Part shown: one piece after another, positions 1 through 17,510 of the stretch
Layout: every line of letters begins with the position of its first letter
Position numbering within the stretch: position 1 is the first letter of the stretch
Source of the DNA: Nymphaea colorata
Taxonomy: Eukaryota > Streptophyta > Magnoliopsida > Nymphaeales > Nymphaeaceae
Direction: 5' to 3'
DNA length: 64,000 bases
Assembly (NCBI RefSeq): GCF_008831285.2
Contig: NC_045140.1
Location: forward strand, 25,872,131-25,936,130
Program-made: the position numbers and the translations under genes
The notes under the pieces: model-generated
Databases searched by the model: none
The model's input: the letters and a program-made list of their open reading frames with translations, nothing else
Told to the model about the DNA's origin: nothing

Positions 1-1
1 T

Positions 2-1906
<1,905 letters not shown>

Positions 1907-2096
1907 ATCTTGCTCCTTGCTTTCCTGGATCTTATGATCACGTCTTTGGATTGGTACTCTTCCTTGTGTGGATCTTGCCTCCACGTGAAAACGATGTATC
2001 CCCAGCTACTTTCTTCTTGTTTATGTCCTATTTGCTTTGCCTTAACTTGTTTGTTTTTCCTCTTCTTCCTGTTTGAAGTGGTAGATGCCACAAACA

Positions 2097-2102
2097 AATA
2101 AA
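2097..2102 (+). promoter_or_regulatory. Candidate poly(A) signal of HCT-like copy 1
   Basis: AATAAA lies about 190 bp after the stop codon, in a 3' flank that is conserved downstream of all three intact copies. The third copy has the same signal at the equivalent place (32181-32190). Confidence 0.5.
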
Positions 2103-2219
2103 TAGCCTTGATTTCATCTTGCCTTTGGAATATTTTCTTGTGGATTGAATGCTATATCACATGTGAAAGAGTCACTCAGTGTACAAAAGCTCCTCTCTTG
2201 TGACAAAAGTAATCTGGTT

Positions 2220-3024
2220 GCTCTTGCAAACCGCCTCCTAGTGTTGGTTGAGTGGTGCCTTTTTTTTTCTTCTTCACGACAAGTAAAATTTATGTTCTCG
2301 CCGTTGTTAGTTTTTTATATATGATAAAAAAAAAATTTTATTTGAAATTCGCTCAAACTTATAAACGACCCAAGCTCAAGTAGTGTTCAAAACTCAACTT
2401 AAGCCCATCTGAGGCCATGTTTGAGATTGGATTAAGGAAGCCGAGCCGAGCTCAAGCATGTCTACCCCGAGCCAGACTCGAGCCCCAGCTCGCTTAAGAT
2501 CTGTGCACCGCTACTTATGAAAATTGGAAACTGAAGATCTATGGATGATAAAAAAGACGATTCCTCGCAACTGAAGATTTTGATAGAAGGGTCTCCTTTT
2601 CCTCTCGTTGACACACAAAAAGAAGGAAAAAGAAACAAGGAAAAGAGAGAGAGAGAGAGAGAGATGGGCCTTGTTACTGGACACCAGCAACCACGAGGTG
2701 AACGACTTCTTTCATATAAGAGAGAGAGGTCAAACAATAGCTAGGCACGAAAAGGAAAATTCCATTATACTTCTTTTTTTTCATTTTGAAAGATTGTGCT
2801 TCACTTTTAGATCCTAGGTGAATCGAGACTTTAAATATCAGGATATCAGTTCAATAGATTTCAGGTTTCTAGTTTGAAAGATGCATAGGTTACAACAATA
2901 ATTGGTTCGAATTCACGTTTCTTAATTCATTTACGGATTTATGGTCAGACCCTCATCCCCACTACGGATGAAGGCAACAAGAAGGATCTTAAATTCATGG
3001 TTTTAAATACATAAGTTCACAAAC
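2220..3024. repeat. 3'-flank block shared by array copies
   Basis: This block starts with GTGTTGGTTGAGTGGTGCC, runs through AAACGACCCAAGCTCAAGTAG and a GA-rich tract, and ends at ATAAGTTCACAAACG. It recurs after copy 2 (about 10316-11215), and its first part recurs after copy 3 (33477-33770). The two long copies end at the same CACAAACG. This marks one edge of the duplicated unit. No coding potential is seen. Confidence 0.75.
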
Positions 3025-3488
3025 GACAGCTGTCATGGTAAAGTTCACATTGCGGAAATAACCAGCCGGTAGCGGTGGCCGGAGCTGCGAGCAGCCATCC
3101 ATGGCCATGCACAGCTTGATTTCTGGCTATGCAAACGCATCTCCATATGTGCCCGGACAGCATCTCACAGGAACTGTAGCTGATGGAATTCTCTCCTTCA
3201 TTGACCTTCTTCTTTAACTTGGTTAATTGGTCGCTGGTCAGTTTGAAAATTGCAACAGATGGAGGGGTGGTTTGGGGCTTTCCAGGTGGTATCTCTGCAG
3301 GAATCTTGTTTTTCATTTGGAGAGAAGCTGATACTCTATGTGGGGGAAGGCAGACATTGGAGGATCCCTTGCCCTTCAGATGGTCCGATCAATGAACAGG
3401 AGGGAATTCACTTCCATGCCAATCCGTCGGTAACTGTATGATGGATACCTAGACCAAGAGACGCTCCCCCGCACTTGAAAAAGGTGAC
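3022..3488 (-). pseudogene. Antisense HCT pseudogene, exon 2 remnant (relic A)
   Basis: Read on the - strand, an intact acceptor (GGCAG|GTCACC) at 3488 leads into [21 protein letters not shown], so the HxxxD motif is still present. A deletion then removes the FMNSWSDVARG region and breaks the frame. The sequence continues with [33 protein letters not shown] and, after a second frameshift, a block like GYFRNVNFTMTAVV. Exon 1 and the C-terminal third with DFGWG are missing. The surviving segments match canonical HCT better than the + strand genes do. It lies tail-to-tail with copy 1. Confidence 0.85.
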
Positions 3489-3659
3489 CTGCCATGAACA
3501 AAACAAGCAGGGCAGAAACAGAGGAAAGAAACCGACGCAAAACCAAAGGCGCAATCACTCATTTCATTTCATTATACTTATTATTGTTACAAAAAGAATC
3601 ACAATAACACAGCACTAACAAATTCTGTGAGTTGTCAAGAGTGCACGGAAATAACTAGA

Positions 3660-4230
3660 AGCACCACTCTATTGATGGCGATGGGCAAAAGCTGGTGTGG
3701 GCAACATGAGGGCAATTCCCTACATGAACCCACAAAAAACACTTTTTTTCTCACCTACATGTCATCATGCCATTGTCGGTTTATGCCCAGCAATTTATGT
3801 GGTTAGATCTAACCAGAAATGGGAGATTGTCCAAACCTAACCGTCCTTAAATCTGCGGTTCTGCACTTGTGCTTCAGTAACCGTCATTCTTATTCGCTCT
3901 TGATTTAGTGCTAATGTTAAGGTCGATCATCTGCTCGCCTAGGGAGACTTCCGCTTCACGCTTGCCCTCTTGAGTTGTGCTTACTTACTCATTTCTTGTT
4001 GAACCTTTTCCAAAATGATCAACCCTCAATTTCGAAACAATATTTCTTGCCTTCCTCTGCCTTTGTGTTCCTTTTTCTATTTGTCGCTCTGTATGTTTGC
4101 ATGTCTTTTGTTTTCGTGCATGTGGTTTTCTGTTCTTTTTTATTCATTTATATCTTGAAGATACAAACTTTATCATTCATGTGAGCACCACTGAATGGGC
4201 ACACTTATCACTTACTTGGGCATTAATTGC
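3660..4230 (+). repeat. Orphan promoter/leader block of an HCT-like unit
   Basis: The block runs from GGTGTGGGCAACATGAGGGCAA through CAAACCTAACCGTCCTTAAAT and TGCTCGCCTAGGGAGACTTC to a T-rich stretch with CTCTGCCTTTGTGTTCC. It recurs at about 25890-26960 and 27140-27800. A diverged version lies just upstream of the start codon of copy 2 (7320-7534). The position before copy 2 identifies it as the 5' flank or leader of the + strand genes. The short ORFs inside it (VLCLLTHFLLN-like) are not conserved as proteins. Confidence 0.6.
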
Positions 4231-4364
4231 CTAAATCATTGTGCTACTTGAATTGTTTACAACTGGATGTGGCTTAAAGGTATATACTTCAAATATTTGT
4301 TTGGAATTTAGTAGTGTCGGTTAATAATCTAGGTGAGCTTGCGCACATGTGTTTTGTAAGTAAT

Positions 4365-4860
4365 GGCCCGATGCAACCGAAGATCCCAGAAGTAATGGAA
4401 ATATACATACTAAACGTACTGATAATTAACTGCAAGGATCTTATTGGCATGCCTCAAGGGGTGTAATATAGCTGGTCAGGCAGGCGGGCATGTAAAAGAC
4501 ATGTATCATGTTCGATTCCTATGGTTACTAATTTTCTAGACCATAAAAAAATTGTGATACTCTAATTGATAGGTATCCACCCAAGTCCCGATTCAACCAA
4601 AGACCTCAAAAGCAGTGGAAATATACATACTAAACGTACTGATAATTAACCATAACCATAAGAACCTTACTAAGATGCCTCAAGGTGCATAATGAAGCTG
4701 GTCAGACAGCTGGACATGTAAAAAGCATGTAGCATGTTTGATTGTTGTGGGCATGACTTCTGAACCATAAAAAGAGGAATTATGGTACTTTGATTGATAG
4801 ATATCCATCCAGCCAAGTCCCGATTCGAAGACCCTAGAAGTAGGGGAAATGGGAGAGACC
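4365..4860. repeat. Tandem SINE-like repeat (two units) before HCT relic
   Basis: Two imperfect units of roughly 200 bp each contain TACTGATAATTAACC, GCATGCCTCAAGG and an A-box-like TAGCTGGTCAGG (4469-4480). The first unit also has a B-box-like GTTCGATTCC (4510-4519). The same pair of units sits at 29545-29910, upstream of intact copy 3. The A/B box layout suggests a tRNA-derived SINE head. No A-rich tail or target duplication was established. Confidence 0.4.
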
Positions 4861-5003
4861 TTCGAATATTTTTCAGGCCGTGGGTTGTTAACTTCCTGCT
4901 CACCTGAAAGACCTTATTGCCATAGATAAAGAAAATTTTAAAGGCGTGGTAAATATCATAATCAAAATATACCGATGGACTTTTCAAGGAATGATCTTTT
5001 TTA

Positions 5004-5062
5004 AAACAGTTTCAAAGTTTAGGAAAACATTGTTATTCTATGATATTCTTCATTATGCAAGG
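5004..5062 (+). repeat. Leader-intron end of a lost HCT-like copy
   Basis: AAAACAGTTTCAAAGTTTAGG followed by ATTGTTATTCTATGATATTCTTCATTATGCAAGG is almost identical to 1-61 and 30057-30117, the sequence directly before the start codons of copies 1 and 3. Here TGCAGGAAAAATG has become TGCAAGGTTAATC, so the acceptor and the start codon are both lost. Confidence 0.75.
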
Positions 5063-5290
5063 TTAATCTAGTTGCATGTAGATTCAAATTCTATTCTTTA
5101 AAACTTAATTCATATATCTTTCTACTGTAAGACACCAAATTTATATGTAGCAAGATCATATGTATAGAGAGATCGAGTTGTCGCACACACATAAGGATGC
5201 ACCGAAGGTAAAAAGAAGGAGGGTTGTGGTATTTTCAAAATTTTTTTTATAAAATAATTTACATTTTAGATTTTTTAACATTGTTACAAT

Positions 5291-5416
5291 CCATTGAAAC
5301 AGAAACCCCAAAATACCCAACTGTCTGGGGCAATTTTCAAATTCAGCAGAGACCAGCTAGTCAGGCTCAAAGAGAAGGTCAATGAAGGAAACACCAGCAC
5401 TACCAATTATACTACC
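5291..5416 (+). pseudogene. Exon 2 fragment of a lost HCT-like copy
   Basis: About 42 codons (QKPQNTQLSGAIFKFSRDQL, then VRLKEKVNEG) match the middle of exon 2 in the intact genes almost exactly. Both ends stop abruptly: there is no HxxxD segment before the fragment and no IWRCV or DFGWG segment after it. With the leader end at 5004-5062 it is what remains of one + strand unit. Confidence 0.85.
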
Positions 5417-6334
5417 AAATTGATGGCACAAATGCTAAATAGCATACTGAACATCTTATTAGGGATGATACATACATATATATATATATATATATATCAA
5501 ATAATAAGACAACATTGGAGAACAAGAAAGAAAAGAAAAAAACAAGTGTGTGTATGCACGCACGCACAAGGATTGGGACAAGCATAAGGATTTTTCTGTA
5601 GGTGGGTCTTTTAAAATATAAATATGAAGAATTGATCAATGTCCTTCACTAAGACACAACTACCAAATATATATATATATATATATATATATAGAAACTA
5701 AAATCCTTGTGCTCTCCCTACTTTGGGATATATATATATATATAAGGAAAGTTAATTGGATTACCCCCGCATAAATGCGCGAAGGGGGGCACATTTATTT
5801 AGTGGCCAGTTGTAAATCATTGATTATGTAACTGCAACAATAGGCAATGAATAAAAGACTTTAAATTTTTTGTAGGAAAGTTTCTCCATTTAATTTGAAT
5901 CAAACAGGGGTTAGGTGCACACGAATGGGGAAAAGAATAATTTAATCAGTCAATCATCACAATGGCAGCCGCGATGATGTCCCCAAAGAGCTCAAAGTTA
6001 AGAGGATGAGTTTTCTTGGCTTTTTTAACTTGGGAAAAGGAATAACCTTTTACCATCAATGAAAGATGAAGATCTAGGGGTACACAGAGTGTCCGTGCCG
6101 AAGGAAAATGGACGGGAATGTGGAAAATTCGAAAATATCAAACTGATGCTTGAAATAATGATAATGTTGAGGACTATTTTGAGAAAACTTCGTTTGGGTA
6201 CTGTATAGTCTTTTTTTTTTAATTTTATTTCTATAAAAAGTCAGTGTAAAACTAAAAATATGTTAATCAAAGGCACAAAAAATCGTGCACCAATATAGCA
6301 CATGTAACCAGGTTGAAAATGTAATTGAGGGAAA
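5417..6334. other. Gene-free stretch with TA and purine-rich tracts
   Basis: It holds (TA)n runs at about 5477-5498, 5668-5692 and 5731-5744. No coding region or known element was recognised. Confidence 0.6.
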
Positions 6335-6735
6335 ATTAGTAAATGTATTCAAAATTTGCATTAAGTTTTTTAAATTCCGTTTATCTGCTCTCCAAGAATA
6401 CATAAATCTGATTGCATTTAAAACCCCACATGTGGTTTTATATCTTTATACATTAAAGTTTGAATTGGATTAGGTAATATCCGTTTAGTCAAATTTAGTT
6501 GTTATATCCAGTTATTGCTTTGATTTCGTATTCATGTTTGGTGGTCGCAGACAAATATGTATATTTATGAAATTCAACCGGAGCTGAAACACATAATATC
6601 TGACATTTCCAACTAATTGGTCGGATCCATGTTGAGTTCCAGACTTAGTTTTGGATTTGGTGATGACCCGAGCCGCATCCACCGCGGGTCGGAGCTGTCG
6701 GATTACAATTTGCATCCGTTTTGTTCTCAGATAAT
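6335..6735 (+). repeat. Inverted repeat arm upstream of HCT-like copy 2
   Basis: The reverse complement of this segment recurs at 11948-12358, beyond the 3' flank of copy 2. Shared strings include AAATTTGCATTAAGTTTTTT, GATGACCCGAGCCGCATCCA compared with its partner, and TTGCATCCGTTTTGT. The two arms bracket about 5.2 kb that contains gene 7535-10035. Confidence 0.8.
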
Positions 6736-6847
6736 TCCGTTTCAGTTTCCTAATTTCCGAAGCAAAACATCTCGTTTGTTTAATAAAAATAATTTCCTAA
6801 AAATTGAGCACTTAGATAGATTCTGGTATATATATCAAACGCCCCTT

Positions 6848-10035
<3,188 letters not shown>

Positions 10036-10315
10036 ATCTTCCTCCTTGCTTTCCTGGATCTTATGATCTCGTCTTTGGATTGGTACTCTTCCTTGTGTGA
10101 TCTTTCCTCCACTTGAAAATGATGTATCCCCAGCTACTTTCTTCTTGTTTATGTCCTATTTTCTTTGCCTGAACTTGTGTGCTTTTCCTCTTCTTCCTGA
10201 TTTGAAGTGGTAGATGCCACAAACAAATGAACTGCCTTGATTTCATCTTGCCTTTGGAATATTCTCTTGTGGATTGAATGCTATATCACATGTGGATTGT
10301 GACAAAAGTATTCTG

Positions 10316-11215
10316 GTTGCTGTTGGTTCAGTGGTGCCTACTTTTTCTTCTTTTCCACAAGTAAAATTTATGTTCTCGCTGCTGTTAGTTTTTTCTATAT
10401 TATAAAAAAAATATTTTTATTTGAAATTCGCTTCAAACTTATAAACGACCCAAGTTCAAGTAGTGTTCAGAATTCAACTTAAGCCCATCCCAAGCCACCT
10501 TTCAGATTGGGTTAAAGAAGCAGAGCCGAGATGAAGCTTGTCAACCCCGAGCCCCAGCGGCCCTAGCTCGCTTAAAAATATGTTTGTCATGTTAAAAATT
10601 GTGAAATTCTAAACAATGGTTTTTGGGTCGCTGAAATTATGATCACTCTTCGGAGGTAATAAACAGATCGTTTCTTTCCAAAGCAAGGTGGTCATCACTT
10701 GTCTCTCTCTCTCTCTCTCTGCTATTTACAGTTACTAAGTTCCAAAGGAAGAAGCTGAACATGTGCATATTAAGAGTTGCGTTATGGCAGATTAGAACGA
10801 GTACAATTCAAACCAAGATATTGCCAAGGAACTAAAGAGTAGGAGGATGAGTTCTTCTACGCCGCTTACCTTGTGAAAATTGGAAACTGAAGATCTATGG
10901 ATGATAGAAAAGACGATTCCTCGCAACTGAAGATTTTGATAGAAGGGTCTCCTTTTCTTCTTGTTGACACACAAAAAGAAGGAAAAAGAAACAAGGAAGA
11001 GAGAGAGAGAGAGAGAGGGAGGATCCTCATCCCCACTATTAATGGATTTCAGGTTTCTTCCTTGAAAGATGCATAGGTTGCAACAATAATTGGTTCGAAT
11101 TCACATTTCTTAATTAATTTACGGATTTATAGTCAGACCCTCATCCCCACTACGGATTAAGGCAACAAGAAGGATCTTAAATTCATGGTTTTAAATACAT
11201 AAGTTCACAAACGCA
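10316..11215. repeat. 3'-flank block of HCT-like copy 2
   Basis: This is the counterpart of 2220-3024, sharing the GCTCAAACTTATAAACGACCC-type segment, the GAGAGA tract and the CACAAACG end point. It carries extra sequence around 10575-10860, including a (CT)n run at 10702-10718. Confidence 0.7.
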
Positions 11216-11947
11216 CTATGAATTCAGGTGGACTTCGCTTTAATTAGATCTAGCCTTCTATCTGATCTCTGATCTGAGCCGGGTAATGAAACCAGAGAGA
11301 GAGAGAGAGAATATGCAGTATTTGCAGTTTGTCACCAAATCCAAAACTAAATATGGAATTCGGATCGAGTTACATGGAAATGTTGGATATGCAGGCTTTC
11401 AACTCAGGATTCCGCTTTAGAAATTAATTCTATATCTGAATCTGAGTCCAAGTCATAATGTAAGTGGCTATCAACCATGTCGCCTTTGTAAATGGTAGAC
11501 ATAAACCATGTCTCCTACTGCTAAAATTTGTATGTAAATTTTAAAAACTTTCACTTAACCTATATAATAATTTTTAACTGTTAACTACTACTCTCACGGC
11601 TGCCATGTTTCCTTCCCCTCTTCCCCTTGACAGAAGCTGCGTGTACAATTTGTCTCGACTCTATTTGTTTCTGAAAAAATAAAATGAAATCAAATATATA
11701 GCTGAAAAAAAAATTTTAAAAATTCTAAAGAATTGCCGTAGCGGCCGATGGATCGAACCAATCCGCAACCAATGTGGTGCGATTCGATCAATTAAATTGA
11801 TGTTTGCAACAATATTTAGATAAATACGAAATTTAATCTGATGTATATGGCCTTCATAATATTTTGATAAAGGAACAAGGGGTAAGGAGTTATTAGTTCA
11901 GCCTGAGTCGGAAACAAAATTCATACAACTGTAACTTTTTAGTTGCA
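11216..11947. other. Gene-free stretch
   Basis: No gene or recognisable element is seen apart from a short GA run near 11296. Confidence 0.5.
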
Positions 11948-12358
11948 TCTGCTGACAAAACGGAAGCAAATTGTAATCCGAGAGCTCCGATTCGCGGTGG
12001 ATGCGGTTCAGGACATCACCAAATCCAAAACTAAGTCCGGAACTCAACATGGGTCGGACCAACTCGTTGGGAATTTCAGATCTTATGTGTTTCAGCACCG
12101 GTTGAATTTCATAAATATACATATTTGTCTGCGAGGTTCAGCACACGACCACCAAACATGAATACGAAATCAAAGCAATAACTGGATATAACAACTAACA
12201 AGTATCTAAATTTGATTAAACAGATATTACCTAATCCAATTCAAACTTTAATATATAAAGATACAAAATGTGGGGTTTTAAATGGAATCAGATTTATGTG
12301 TTCTTGGAGATCAGATAAACGGAATTTAAAAAACTTAATGCAAATTTTCAATACGATT
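11948..12358 (-). repeat. Inverted repeat arm downstream of HCT-like copy 2
   Basis: This is the reverse-complement partner of 6335-6735. Examples are CTGACAAAACGGAAGCAAAT, CATCACCAAATCCAAAACTA and TAATCCAATTCAAACTTTAA, all matching the other arm in reverse. The origin of the repeat was not recognised. Confidence 0.8.
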
Positions 12359-12531
12359 ATTAATTTGAGTTCAAACAAATTAACTGTTCATACCCAAACC
12401 ATTAAACCATCCATCAGCCCACCAACTTTCTTGAAAGCATTTTCGCGATTTTAGAACGTTTTAGCTTTAAGCGCAACCATTTTCGTTCTTCCTTCCTAAA
12501 GTGCGTTTGAGTTTTGGCATTTCGGTAGGAG

Positions 12532-12583
12532 TTAGGGCGGAGCCAAGATTTTTTCTCGGGGTGTGCCAGACGGTCCAACGAAC

Positions 12584-12641
<58 letters not shown>

Positions 12642-14110
12642 ACTCACGCACTTTAAATAGTATTTGCAAATCGTAATGTAGTAGAAGTGAACATATGTCG
12701 TTATAATTGCCTACATCATGAACGTGAAGCACGACCTGTCCTACGGTATATTTTAATAATTATTTGTGCCATTAACACAAAGCACGATCTGTCCTAAACA
12801 AATAATGTTCTATTTTTAATACAGTGACTTAGTTGTGAATATAAAGTGGATATACAAAAATCACAACACAAAATGTAGCAAACAAATACATCTATAAACT
12901 CGAAAACCAAAAAATAAATATTACTTACCTAAAACAATCAGTTTTTTATTCTTTATATGTAACACAATCAGTTTTGTTTTGTTTTTATTGAAAATAGTTC
13001 CATATCTTCATTCATTCACCTGAACAATAAAATGTAAAAAAAAACTATATCATTTATTATGACAACTAAAAAATAAATATTAACATAAAAAGGATGCAAC
13101 AAAATACTTTACCTATTGCAGTTGTGCTCTATGACTTTTTATCGTGTAAAAGACATCAATAATATCATTTGAATCAATCATTTGAGCAATTTCTTTCTCA
13201 ATATACAAAAATTGACAATCTGCAAAGAATTCATCCTCCATTTTGTTATGCAACCTTGTTTTAATAAGTTTCATAGTAGAGAATTTCCTTTCTATGGTTG
13301 TAGTGGAGATAGGAAGCATTAGAATGATATTAAGCAACCTGTATAGGTAAGGATATCATTCACTTTCTTTTTACTATGTATCAATGCTTTACATATAGCT
13401 GATAGTGTAACCAAATTTTGAAAACTTAGATCATGACAATTATCATTCTTATAATTTTTCAATTGATAACGTAAACTCATCAAATCCGAGTTTAGAAAAT
13501 CTTATACATCTCGTGCATTAAACGACTCATATTTATCTTTATGGTCAAATGTCGACATCAAACAAAGTATTTCCATAGAATTCTTATTAAATCTACTGTG
13601 CAACTCTACCGGCTGAGAATCAATGGCAACAATAAAAATATTGACATGAAAATGATGTCTTACTGTAATAAAATTACGTTCATGAGAAGAGTGTGATTCT
13701 CTGACAAAATATTAGACATTTATATCTGGAATGGGAATATCATGTGCTATACAAAATGTTCCCATAGTATCTTTAATCTCTCTAAGTTTTTATATGAACT
13801 TTTTTGAATTATAAATCATAGTCATTACATTTAGAATGTTTTGTCGTTTTATTTGCAATGTCTAATAAAGATTATCACTCTGTCCTAAAATTTCTTGTAC
13901 TGAATGCAAAATAAATATAAAGTCAAATGATGTGATCATTTTCCACTTTCACCCTGTATTTGATATGTTGATCCATTGTCTCTTAAATTTTTCAATACTA
14001 CACATGTTGCATTGAATATTTTTATCAAACTACATAAAAAATAAAAATGAGATCTCCATTTAGCATCACCAGGCCACTGCGATTATCTAATTTGATTAAG
14101 TCTTTTCTGT
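12532..14110 (-). mobile_element. Decayed hAT transposon with DUF4371/hAT-dimerisation remnants
   Basis: On the - strand 13337-13113 encodes a clear C-terminal hAT dimerisation domain (LPISTTTIERKFSTMKLIK, then a RLHNKMEDEF segment). Reading further upstream on that strand gives VAIDSQPVELHSRFNKNSM, KDTMGTFCIAHDIPIPDIN, VQEILGQSDN and FYFLCSLIKIFNATCVVL. These appear in the order expected for the plant TTF-type/DUF4371 hAT family but are broken by several stops. The N-terminal zinc-finger part is absent. The low-coordinate end begins with GGGCGGAGCCAAGATTTTTTC, a sequence that also marks element ends elsewhere in the window. The far terminus was not found. The element is not functional. Confidence 0.8.
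12587..12639. repeat. (TA)n microsatellite
   Basis: An uninterrupted run of about 26 TA dinucleotides lies just inside the end of the decayed hAT element. Confidence 0.95.
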
Positions 14111-14619
14111 TTCAACCTCTTTTATAGTAATTCTAAATACAATTTCATTTGTATAAAATGTCTGTCAAGAATGTATAAAAAATATAGTGGTAGGTTGATT
14201 CTTTGTACATTGTAAGCCAACTTGTGCTCGTTTTCCCTTGATTGCAATCCCTTAGAGTTTACAAGTTTATAAGTTGGTGCGTCTGCCTCATGTTTGTCTA
14301 CCTGCCTTCCAATGATCAAGTTAGGACTCTAATATGAAGACCTGTTCTGCGCAAACATCATGCTTCAAAAGCATGTACAATGATTGTAGAACCAGTTTCT
14401 TATTGGTGTGATTTTTTAGGACATATTATATCAAAATAAATGATAAAGATTGATAAATTGGGTCAGGTGGAAAATGAAACCAGGTTTGAAAAACCGATTT
14501 TAAAGAAATAATTTTTTTTTTTAAATTTTGAGAAGGCCAATCTTATATCCTTTATTAAAGCACAAACATGTGCACGCCTCTTGCTTGATGGTTGACTCAT
14601 GTCTCTGGCTGTTGGATGC

Positions 14620-14990
14620 ACAAGGATTGAGGGCATTCTTTCTTGAGGTTGACTATTACGATGTTTATTTATATGTATGTTTAATTCCTTATGAAGACAT
14701 GTATCTAATAACTTTCAGGTCGTTCGTATTCAATGAATTGAGAACTTACCCTTCAATTAGGTTCTTAATTTGTTGTTGATGATAGAACGATATTTCCTTC
14801 TATAATATGAGGATTTTAAGTAGTCTATAGCTATAGGGAGAGAGAAAAAAACAAGCTAGAGATAAGACAGGTGAAGCACTTTTTTGGCTAATATGTTTTT
14901 TACATGTTTTATTTTGTATTTTCTTGTATTATGCTTGGATTTTAGGCGGTTTGTATTTGTACAGAGAAAAAGAGAGAGAGAGGGAAACTA
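14620..14990. repeat. Duplicated 3' flank of antisense HCT unit (copy 1 of 2)
   Basis: GATTGAGGGCATTC, then AATTCCTTATGAAGACATGT, GTTCTTAATTTGTTGTTGAT and GGTGAAGCACTTTTTTGG recur in the same order at 18743-19195. Each copy lies a few hundred bases below an antisense HCT relic (15408-15662 and 19414-19611). It therefore appears to be the 3' flank of the - strand gene. Confidence 0.75.
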
Positions 14991-15407
14991 TATTTTATTA
15001 GCCTATCTTTTGTCATAAATATGTCATTTTGGTGTCCCTTGGAATTTTCTTGAATTAAAATCAGGCAAAAATACATGCCGGTCGTAACGTGTACAAATTT
15101 TTGGAAACCATTTCGTTCTATTATCAAAACATAAGAACCAGTTTTCAAACTGATTGAGTAAAAAAAAAAAAAAAAAATTAAACTAGTTGTCCTAAAACCA
15201 TTTTCTCCATGTGATATCCAATGGCTACCTAAATTTTCGCATGAAATAAAAGCAAGCAATCGAACATGCTCTTATAAAATCCACCTACACATCCAAAAAA
15301 GCAAGTCTTTTATTCACATATTTTTTGAAAACATAAAGGTAATCCATACAATCACACAAAGTGCTGCTGCATTTGGCAAATAAATCAGCATATTTATTTA
15401 AGCACAA

Positions 15408-15677
<270 letters not shown>

Positions 15678-15914
15678 TCATCATATGTATGATAAAGAAC
15701 CAAGAAATGCATGTCTGGATGAGCTCATTTGATCTTTGAAAGAAGTTTTGCCACTTACAGAACTAAATGCTGCGGCCGGGCGAAGAGCTGAACAGAACTT
15801 TGAGTTTATAGAGAGAGAAAGATATATGTCCATATACATATATAGACACATACCTTCAGACGAAATTTTCAAACACCGTTAGTGACGAACAATATTTAAT
15901 TATTTTCCAGAGTA

Positions 15915-16255
15915 AAGATTTCTTATTGCCAAGGCCAAGTCTCTCTACTTGGATGTAGTTTCCCAGAGTAAAATAAAAAAAGGAATAAGTGAAGGATGTT
16001 GCCAATATTTGTAGCCTACGGTTATATTAATCAATTTACGTGGAATTATCCTGTATTCATCTTTTCAACTAGTATTAAGTAATAAAAATTTGCAGAGAGA
16101 AAAATACTGACCAAATGGTCGGGATCTGAATTCAGTATTAGTTATGGTAAGGATCCATGGGATGATCTGACATCTTAGCCCAAGTCAGATCCGTCCTCTG
16201 ACAGGGCGTGGTCATTCGTACTATAATATAGTAAGGTCTGGTAAAACAGTAAATT
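15915..16255 (+). repeat. Promoter-like block of a sense HCT-like unit
   Basis: This is a copy of 6848-7235 from upstream of intact copy 2 (AGATTTCTTATTGCCAAGGC ... GATCTGACATCTTAGCCCAAG). It lies directly behind the antisense HCT relic, so the two point away from each other. It is followed at about 16300 by sequence from the copy 2 intron, meaning exon 1 of this unit has been deleted. Confidence 0.7.
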
Positions 16256-16797
16256 CGTACTATATATATATATATATATATCATGGAAAATTGTCAGACA
16301 ACTTGTTAAGTATTTATTACAAGATTACAAGGGCAATTCAAGTCTTGTGGGCCAATATTAAATAAAAATAATAATAGCAGCTTTTTAGTTTATATTTAGT
16401 AAACAATGCGGGCCCATACACCCCAACACCTATTAGCTTTATACAACTTATCATTAAGGTTTGATGGAAATTGATACTTGTTTGGCAATAGTAGTATATT
16501 ATTTTGCCCAGGGGTAGATTCGTGAAATATTGAGTGCACAGTTTTCATTAATCAGCCTCAAATTTATGCAAATTAATATAATAGTAACATATTATGATTG
16601 TAACTAAATCACCATAAAGTATGGTTGTGGTGGTCTTTCAACCACTGGCCAAAGGGCACTAATACGTAAAGTGTGGGTGGGGTGGTCATTCAATGCAAGG
16701 TTCTGCTTTCATCAAATTCAGCCTATAATCTAGTTGCTTGTACATTCAAATTATATTTTTTAAAACTTAATTCCTATATCTTTTTAGTGTAAGATCT

Positions 16798-17126
16798 GTG
16801 CTCCTGTTAAATTTAGAGATGTCAATGAATCAAGTTCAAATCAAATATACATTTAACCATATATGTTCATATTCAAATTTGAATAAAGAAAAATAGTTCC
16901 TAAATCTGAATCCAAATTTTGGACTGAATGTGGCCAACTGTAGGAGCAATAGGATATTTGTTTAAAACAAAATCCAATCTGAATCTGAAACCTATCAGAT
17001 GTTTATATGTATCCAAATCAGAATATAAACAATTGTTTTTTTTTTTTCAAAAAATCAAAATTTTTCGAAACAGTTCTGTTAAATATCCATCCAATTTAAA
17101 TATATTGACATACTTTACTGCATTAG
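16798..17126 (+). repeat. Intron tail preceding HCT-like exon 2 relic
   Basis: It matches about 8766-9132 of the copy 2 intron (AATCTGAATCCAAATTTTGG, then TATCAGATGTTTATATGTAT) and ends in the same acceptor, CTGCATTAG. Confidence 0.75.
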
Positions 17127-17510
17127 GTCACATTCTTTAGGTGCGGAGTCGGGCTGGGGGTTGGTATGCATCATACAGTGGTGGATGCATGGTGGAGCCA
17201 TACATTTTATGAATTCTTGGTCCGATGTGGCTCGTGGCATGGAGGTCAATTGCCCCCCAATCATAGACCGGACCATCTTAAGGGCAAGGAACCCGCCAAG
17301 GCCCACCTTTGAGCACCTAGAGTACATGCCATCCTCGGCGCCGGAACCTGGGGTACCTACAGTGGTTCCATTGAAAGAAAAACACCAAACTAACCAACTG
17401 TCCGGGGCAACTTTCAGATTTAGTAGAGACTAGCTAGGAACGCTCAAGGGGAAGGTCAATGAAGGAAACACTAGCACTACTCAGTATACCAGCCTGGTTG
17501 TGCACTTTTG
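17127..17510 (+). pseudogene. Sense HCT-like pseudogene, exon 2 remnant
   Basis: After an intact acceptor the sequence reads VTFF, then a shifted GLGVGMHHTVVDA (HxxxD present). A further shift leads to FMNSWSDVARGMEVNCPPII and LSGATFRFSRD, which is followed by an in-frame TAG. Then come LKGKVNEGNTSTTQYTS and a second stop. Everything after LVVH is absent. Its promoter block and intron tail survive, but exon 1 does not. Confidence 0.85.
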